Shown here one piece after another: positions 7,811-11,945 of a DNA stretch of 11,945 nt. Source of the DNA: Euperipatoides rowelli (lineage: Eukaryota; Onychophora; Udeonychophora; Euonychophora; Peripatopsidae); the NCBI GenBank assembly GCA_003024985.2, contig PXIH01S0006026.1; one strand, 5' to 3'. How positions within the stretch are numbered: the first letter of the stretch is position 1; each line of letters opens with the position of its first letter. The position numbers and the translations under genes are program-made. Under the pieces are notes generated by a model that saw nothing but the letters and a program-made list of their open reading frames with translations, was not told where the DNA came from and did not search any database.

Positions 7811-8604
7811 TGGAAGTAAAACATTTTTCTAATTATTCAGAGCAAGTTATCAATAAAATGATTTTTTTTTATAAAAACTAAATTAATTTCATATAAAAAA
7901 AACTAAAATAACTTTATTGATAAAAGTATTTATTTTTTATTAAATAATCAGGACTATCATTGTTTCATTTTCAATCTTTTTTTTTTTTCTGAACTCATGC
8001 AATAGACTTTTAAAATTGCAATGCCTAATTATAAATTCATTGCTGAGCATCTCATCACTGAAGTGGGGAGAAAGCCTTGCAGAGTAAAATACCTTTATCA
8101 ATATGTTTTCTATTATTCAGATAAAAAAAATATTATCACTGTAAATATTTTCAATTATCACAAATCTTTCAATTCTTTACTTAAATAAATATTTTCATGA
8201 ATATTATTTTTTTTAAAAAAACATTTACATATACGACATTAAAACAAACAAAAAATTCCATATACACTATAAAGTTTATTTAAGCCAGTTTGAGAAACTG
8301 ATAACAATGCACAACTTTGGAATTGAAATCGAAGCTAAGTTTGATACATCAAATTTTTAATAGCACCAGCGTATTTCAAACCGGTTGGAGGACCCGAGTG
8401 TTAAAAAACAGCTAATTGTGACAGGAGCCTAAAAAGTAGTTTTACAAAGTCTGCCATTAACACATGGAATGTCATATAATCTCACCCAAGTAATAAGAAA
8501 TTTGAGCATTTTCCATTCATGTACAGTTCCAGAATTAGATTTAGAATACTAATAATTTTAGAACAATAAGGTTTTAATTGCCTTACATCAGTTCCAGTTT
8601 TATT
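7811..8604. other. AT-rich spacer with one candidate exon and a GC-richer patch
   Basis: The first 50 bases may hold a remnant of the interrupted transposase. A candidate exon lies at 8006-8083 (separate entry). At about 8280-8420 there is a GC-richer patch containing gcaccagcg, aaaccggttggaggacccga and, on the minus strand, an AATAAA near 8279; I do not recognise it. The rest is A/T runs. Confidence 0.45.
8006..8083 (+). other. Candidate 78-nt coding exon (unrecognised)
   Basis: A run of about 13 T, then ctgaactcatgcaatag, forms a plausible branch point and acceptor ending at 8005. The following 78 nt are open in one frame and encode 26 residues including MPNYKFIAEHL and VGRKPCR. They end at aga followed by gtaaaa, a usable donor at 8084. 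Length divisible by three and phase 0 at both ends fit a cassette exon. Read without splicing, the same frame gives a 55-codon ORF (8021-8188). I do not recognise the peptide. The FIAE word is shared with the nearby transposase pseudogene (GFIAERQI), which may be chance. Conservation is needed to call it real. Confidence 0.2.
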
Positions 8605-8822
8605 TAGTTACTGTGTTTCCAGTTACTTTAACAAAACATTTTTATAATTAAGCCTTTACTTTCAAAATATTGTTTAAGCTGGAGGTGGAAGTAACTTTGG
8701 CAACTATAGTTATTTTTTTTTTTTTCACAGTAACTGCAACTTGTATTCTTACTTTTGAAAAGCAACTCAACCATCAAGGCATTCAACCTAGCTCTATACA
8801 AACAAGAACATTAAAAATTCAG
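8605..8822 (+). other. GTTACT/AGTAAC-rich segment: hAT-like remnant or candidate exon
   Basis: Two readings compete. First, tagttactg, cagttactt, aagtaactt, cagtaactgcaactt and acttttgaaaagcaactc resemble the subterminal AGTAACT repeats of hAT-like elements common in fish. Second, 8711-8730 is a run of 14 T followed by cacag, a strong acceptor. The next 92 nt (8731-8822) are open in one frame (TCILTFEKQL, NHQGIQPSSIQ, TRTLKIQ) and end in cag followed by gtgcat, a plausible donor. The exon would begin in the third frame and so cannot follow the candidate exon at 8006-8083 directly, because the joined frame would open on a stop. No family is recognised. Confidence 0.25.
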
Positions 8823-9229
8823 GTGCATTCATTTGAACAAATCTAAAATGATTATTTCAGACTCAAATATTTTATAGAGATTAGGATCTCATTAATATTC
8901 CATTGATTAATTTCAATTCTTAAATGCATGATTAACAGAGTGGAGAATTTAAAATTCCATGAGGTTTTGATTTACAGAATACCTCTCTTTGTACCTCCTT
9001 CTCACAATATCAGCTCCAGATATTTCCATATATTTCAAGTGTAAAATGAAAGATGAAGCCAACTCTTCATGTGTAAAAAAACACAATGTAAAAAAAAAGT
9101 CAAATGAGGGAGTTCTCTGAATGAAAATTATTGTCCTACACTTGATTGAGTCCTACTGACCTTGATGAGTGATTTTAAGTGCTTAATAATTGTGGTGAGC
9201 CTATTTATTTGAATTTACACACTAGGAAG
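8823..9229. other. Spacer, no gene recognised
   Basis: AT-rich sequence. On the minus strand about 42 codons without a stop (9075 down to 8949) read HEELASSFILHLKYMEISGA and then DIVRRRYKERY; the composition looks more protein-like than its surroundings, but no domain is recognised and no start or splice site supports it. Confidence 0.4.
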
Positions 9230-9878
9230 TGGGGGTGACCGAAAGTATTTGAAATTTTGTTGGTGTCTCTACTGTATATAGTTTCCTCATTTATTTATTG
9301 AAAAAAAAAAAAAAACTGTCCTAAGACCTATTACAGTTTTTATGATAAATAAAGTAAAATAAAATACATCTGNGCAGTATGCTATAATAAATATACCTTA
9401 TAGTCATAAAAAATTGCAACTCCCCACTAGAACCCCCAACTATTCCAGATACTGTATTTAGGTCCTTGAAATTCTTTAGCGGTAACATAAAATTCTGAAA
9501 AGTGCATGAATTTCTTTTGCTGATAATTGTAAGGACCATGATTCTAAATAGTCTGAATTTCTGCTGCAGCTGACAAAATTATTTAATCTGTAAATTATTG
9601 AGAGATAAAAAAAAAAGGAACTTTTTTTTTTTTTTCCATCTAGTACCGGTATATAAACTTGAAACTGTTGAACAGACTTTGTATTGTGTGAAATGAAGAA
9701 TGAAAAAAAAAGAAAAAGAGAGAAATGAAAACTGAATTGCTAATGAATTTTATACAATAAATTTTTTATTTATTCAACAATTTTTTATTTATTTATTTAA
9801 TGATTTTAAACAAATTGGAGGGAGTGATTTAAAAAAACCGTTGGGACTCCGGCCAAAAGAGAAATTCTGGTCACCCTA
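9230..9878. mobile_element. Possible decayed hAT-like element with GGGTGACC ends
   Basis: The left end TGGGGGTGACCGAAAG (9230-9245) faces a right end whose reverse complement is TAGGGTGACCAGAATTTC (ending at 9878). The TAGGGTGACCA start is typical of a hAT group I know from vertebrates. The inner sequence (about 649 bp in total) contains A and T runs and an N at 9373 but no transposase. The 8-bp flanks (ctaggaag and atgttcat) do not match, so either the ends are diverged or the pairing is accidental. Confidence 0.3.
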
Positions 9879-10070
9879 ATGTTCATCACTTGCCAATCAT
9901 CTTTTAATATATAGCATTCTTATTAGTTTTAAATGCAGTCATTTTTAAAGTAAGGTAGGCCTACTAGTTTAATTTATTTTTGTATAGAAATATTTATTCA
10001 TAGTTACGTTTATTTCTTAAACAAAACTTAGTTCTCCCGAATTGTTTTTTTTTTTGGTTTTTTTGTATAA
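9879..10070. other. Short AT-rich spacer
   Basis: No gene is seen. A perfect 10-bp palindrome gtaggcctac lies at 9955-9964. Confidence 0.5.
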
Positions 10071-10212
10071 CTGATAAGTAGGGACGAAATTTTCGTTTTT
10101 TGTAGTATTAACGAAAGTACAGTATATAAGCCTGTAATATGTTTACTTCTTTAAATCTTTGAATTTTTTTGTTTGAATTAGGTAATTTAAATGCATTTAA
10201 AAAAAGCGATGA

Positions 10213-10288
10213 AAAAGCGAAATTGTACCTTAAAAGCGAAATTCAATTTATTGTGCTATAAAAAGTGAAATTCATTTTATCATGCTAT
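10213..10288. repeat. Left subterminal tandem repeats of the 1,104-bp hAT-type element
   Basis: Two 28-bp units (10232-10259 and 10261-10288) both start AAAAGYGAAATTCA and end TGCTAT, with about four differences. A shorter unit, aaaagcgaaattgtacctt, precedes them at 10213-10231. In hAT elements such subterminal arrays commonly serve as transposase binding sites; that role is inferred here. Confidence 0.65.
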
Positions 10289-11114
10289 AAGCAGGTGAAA
10301 AACCTTTTTTTTTTTTAAAAAAAAAAAAATTTTTTTTTTATTATTTTAGACTAAAATTAATTGTCATTGAAAGTAATAAGTGAGACTTCCTTGTCAAAAT
10401 AATAGTCAAAATAAAAATTCTTGAGATTTGAATTAATTAGGCTAAAATATAATATGTATTTCGATAAAAATTAAAATATAATATTATATATATTGAAACA
10501 GGATGTCTGCAGTGGGAAATAATAAACATTGCTATTTTCTTTTTCTCATCCCCCCCCCCCCCCCCTCCAATATCATTTAATTTTATTTAGGCAATAAAAA
10601 GTTTAAAATCTTGTCATTTTTTACTTACCAGGATGCCTAGATGTAAATCATTTCTAGAGACAATTATAATCTTTGCCTGAAAGTGTAAATGTAAAACGAT
10701 TTACATTTATGAAAGGCTTACAAACATTAGTTTATACTTTTCTCTCAGCCCAGTGAGTTTCCATTTCAAAATTCCTCCAATTATTAAGTTTAAAATTAAG
10801 AAGAATAAAAAATTACAATTTTATTATTTGAGCACATGACAATGTTAATGAATTAATCCAGAAATCCGACTTTTAATTATATTCTTGTTTAATATTCAAC
10901 CAAACTTGCATGAGGAGGGAGGGGGATTTCTTTAATTTATTTCCGTTAAATTAAATTTTATTTTAACTATCAAACCGTACTACAATTTAAAAATCTTTTT
11001 TTTTTTTTTTTTTTGGGGGGGGGGGGGGGCTAGAAGGGTACTAAAATAAATGGTGATAATTTTCATGCAATTATGAAATATCCTCAATTTTTTTACACTT
11101 TTTTTAATGTTACA

Positions 11115-11172
11115 AAAATGCTAATTGTTAGTTTGAAAATGCTATAAGATCATTTTGAAAATGCTACAAATG
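11115..11172. repeat. Right subterminal tandem repeats of the 1,104-bp hAT-type element
   Basis: Two units of about 20 bp, tttgaaaatgctataagat (from 11132) and tttgaaaatgctacaaatg (from 11154), follow a partial unit aaaaatgctaat (11115-11126). The shared core ATGCTA is also found at the ends of the left-hand units, in the same strand orientation. Confidence 0.6.
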
Positions 11173-11190
11173 TCCGTCCCTACTGATAGG

Positions 11191-11945
11191 TATGTATTAT
11201 TAGGCCTATATGTTTATTGCATAATATTAGAATAATGAGCTTTCTTTAAAACTCCACTGTTGACAGGAAGTGGGTTTATTGCCGTAATTATCAGGGTATT
11301 TTAAAAAAAAAAAAAACTTGATATACTGTAATCTTTGAACTAATCAAAAACAATAGGCTAACAATACCGTACTATAATCTCACCAAGAAAAATATAAATC
11401 CAACGTTGGCAGCCATTCTTCATTACATTGGTCTAAAAAAATGAATTATTTATTTCAAACATATTTAATCCTTTATATTTACAGTAGGCTATATTAAAAA
11501 TATGATACACTGGTCATTGGGCAATAATAAAATATGATTTAACCTAGATAATATTTTGCAATGATTTAGGTTAAACAATTTATACAATTAAAATATTAAT
11601 GACTAAAGTTGGCAAACAATCAATTTGCTTTCAATGTCTGTCATGCGCATGATGTCTTTCCTGTTTATATTAAATGCAAAATCTTTTCTGTATAATAGAA
11701 TTATATTACCCTGAAAGTTTTAACTTTTATTGACAAACATTTACTGTAACAAAAATGTAATAGAGCTATTAGAAACATTGAAGCTAAAATAGTATGCTAA
11801 TTAACAATTTATTCGGCACCTGAATAGGAAACAGACATACCCTTCCCCTCTTTTTTTATTGTTGTTTCAAGGAATTCCACCCTGAAAATATAATTTAATC
11901 ACACAAAAATTATAAATTACAAACAGGAAACTAGTCAATAATATT
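11191..11945. other. AT-rich spacer, no gene recognised
   Basis: No coding frame or transposon end is supported. Small structures are a 9-bp inverted repeat tttaaccta/taggttaaa (11538-11546 and 11567-11575) and a perfect 12-bp palindrome tcatgcgcatga (11641-11652). TAGGCYTA-type and TACTGTA-type words recur. Confidence 0.5.

Larger units (their letters stand above)
10079..11182. mobile_element. Complete non-autonomous hAT-type transposon, 1,104 bp, with target-site duplication
   Basis: The left end TAGGGACG (10079-10086) is exactly complementary to the right end CGTCCCTA (11175-11182), and imperfect similarity continues inward. The flanks are ctgataag (10071-10078) and ctgatagg (11183-11190), an 8-bp duplication with one mismatch, as expected for hAT insertion. 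No transposase frame is present, so it would have moved in trans. Tandem subterminal repeats lie inside both ends (separate entries). The interior holds a T12-A13-T10 block (10305-10339), a C16 run (10550-10565) and a T19-G15 run (10996-11029). The superfamily is inferred from duplication length and the TAGGG start. Confidence 0.7.

Noticed and set aside
9321-9539. 72-codon minus-strand open frame
   Set aside because: It contains an N, lies inside a possible decayed transposon and has no recognisable motif.
10305-10339. T12-A13-T10 block as a terminator or structured RNA
   Set aside because: It is simple A/T homopolymer sequence in eukaryotic DNA; no transcript context supports a terminator.
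1-11945. CRISPR arrays, bacterial operons, rRNA, tRNA or intact viral genes
   Set aside because: No regularly spaced repeats, ribosome-binding-site-led gene chains, cloverleaf folds or viral protein motifs were seen; the sequence character is that of animal non-coding DNA.

Overview
The window reads as AT-rich, non-coding animal DNA. There is no compact gene layout and no operon, rRNA, tRNA or CRISPR structure. Long A/T runs, scattered single N bases (6185, 6481, 9373) and many decayed transposable elements point to a metazoan intergenic or intronic region. The transposon families and recurrent words such as TAGGCYTA and TACTGTA resemble what I know from aquatic invertebrates and lower deuterostomes. 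I cannot name a species.

Layout: 1-68 is the right tip of a hAT-type DNA transposon whose body lies outside the window. 790-1116 holds an array of degenerate motifs around CTTATTTG, probably a DNA-transposon fragment. 1115-1800 is low-complexity A/T sequence. 1801-2990 is less repetitive and could be an old 3' UTR, though this is weak. 3775-4945 on the minus strand is a decayed non-LTR retrotransposon with recognisable endonuclease and reverse-transcriptase pieces. 5017-5829 is a hAT-like non-autonomous element with palindromic GTAGTTAACTAC subterminal repeats. 5877-6184 and 7502-7810 are two direct copies, about 90% identical, of an unclassified repeat of roughly 305 bp. Between them lie a retrotransposon 3' end (6454-7000, plus strand) and a broken transposase-like pseudogene (7043-7500, plus strand), which the second copy interrupts. 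9230-9878 may be another decayed hAT-like element. 10079-11182 is the best-preserved unit: a 1,104-bp non-autonomous hAT-type element with TAGGGACG ends and a near-perfect 8-bp target-site duplication.

No intact protein-coding gene is visible. Two or three short exon-like segments (790-804, 8006-8083, 8731-8822) have plausible splice sites, so the window could lie in a large plus-strand intron, but their phases do not agree and none matches a family I recognise. Overall this is a transposon graveyard with at least four, possibly five, DNA-transposon ends or bodies and two retrotransposon fragments in opposite orientations. I found no convincing new functional system. The most unusual item is the duplicated 305-bp repeat, which carries a hairpin with one compensatory base-pair change between its two copies.
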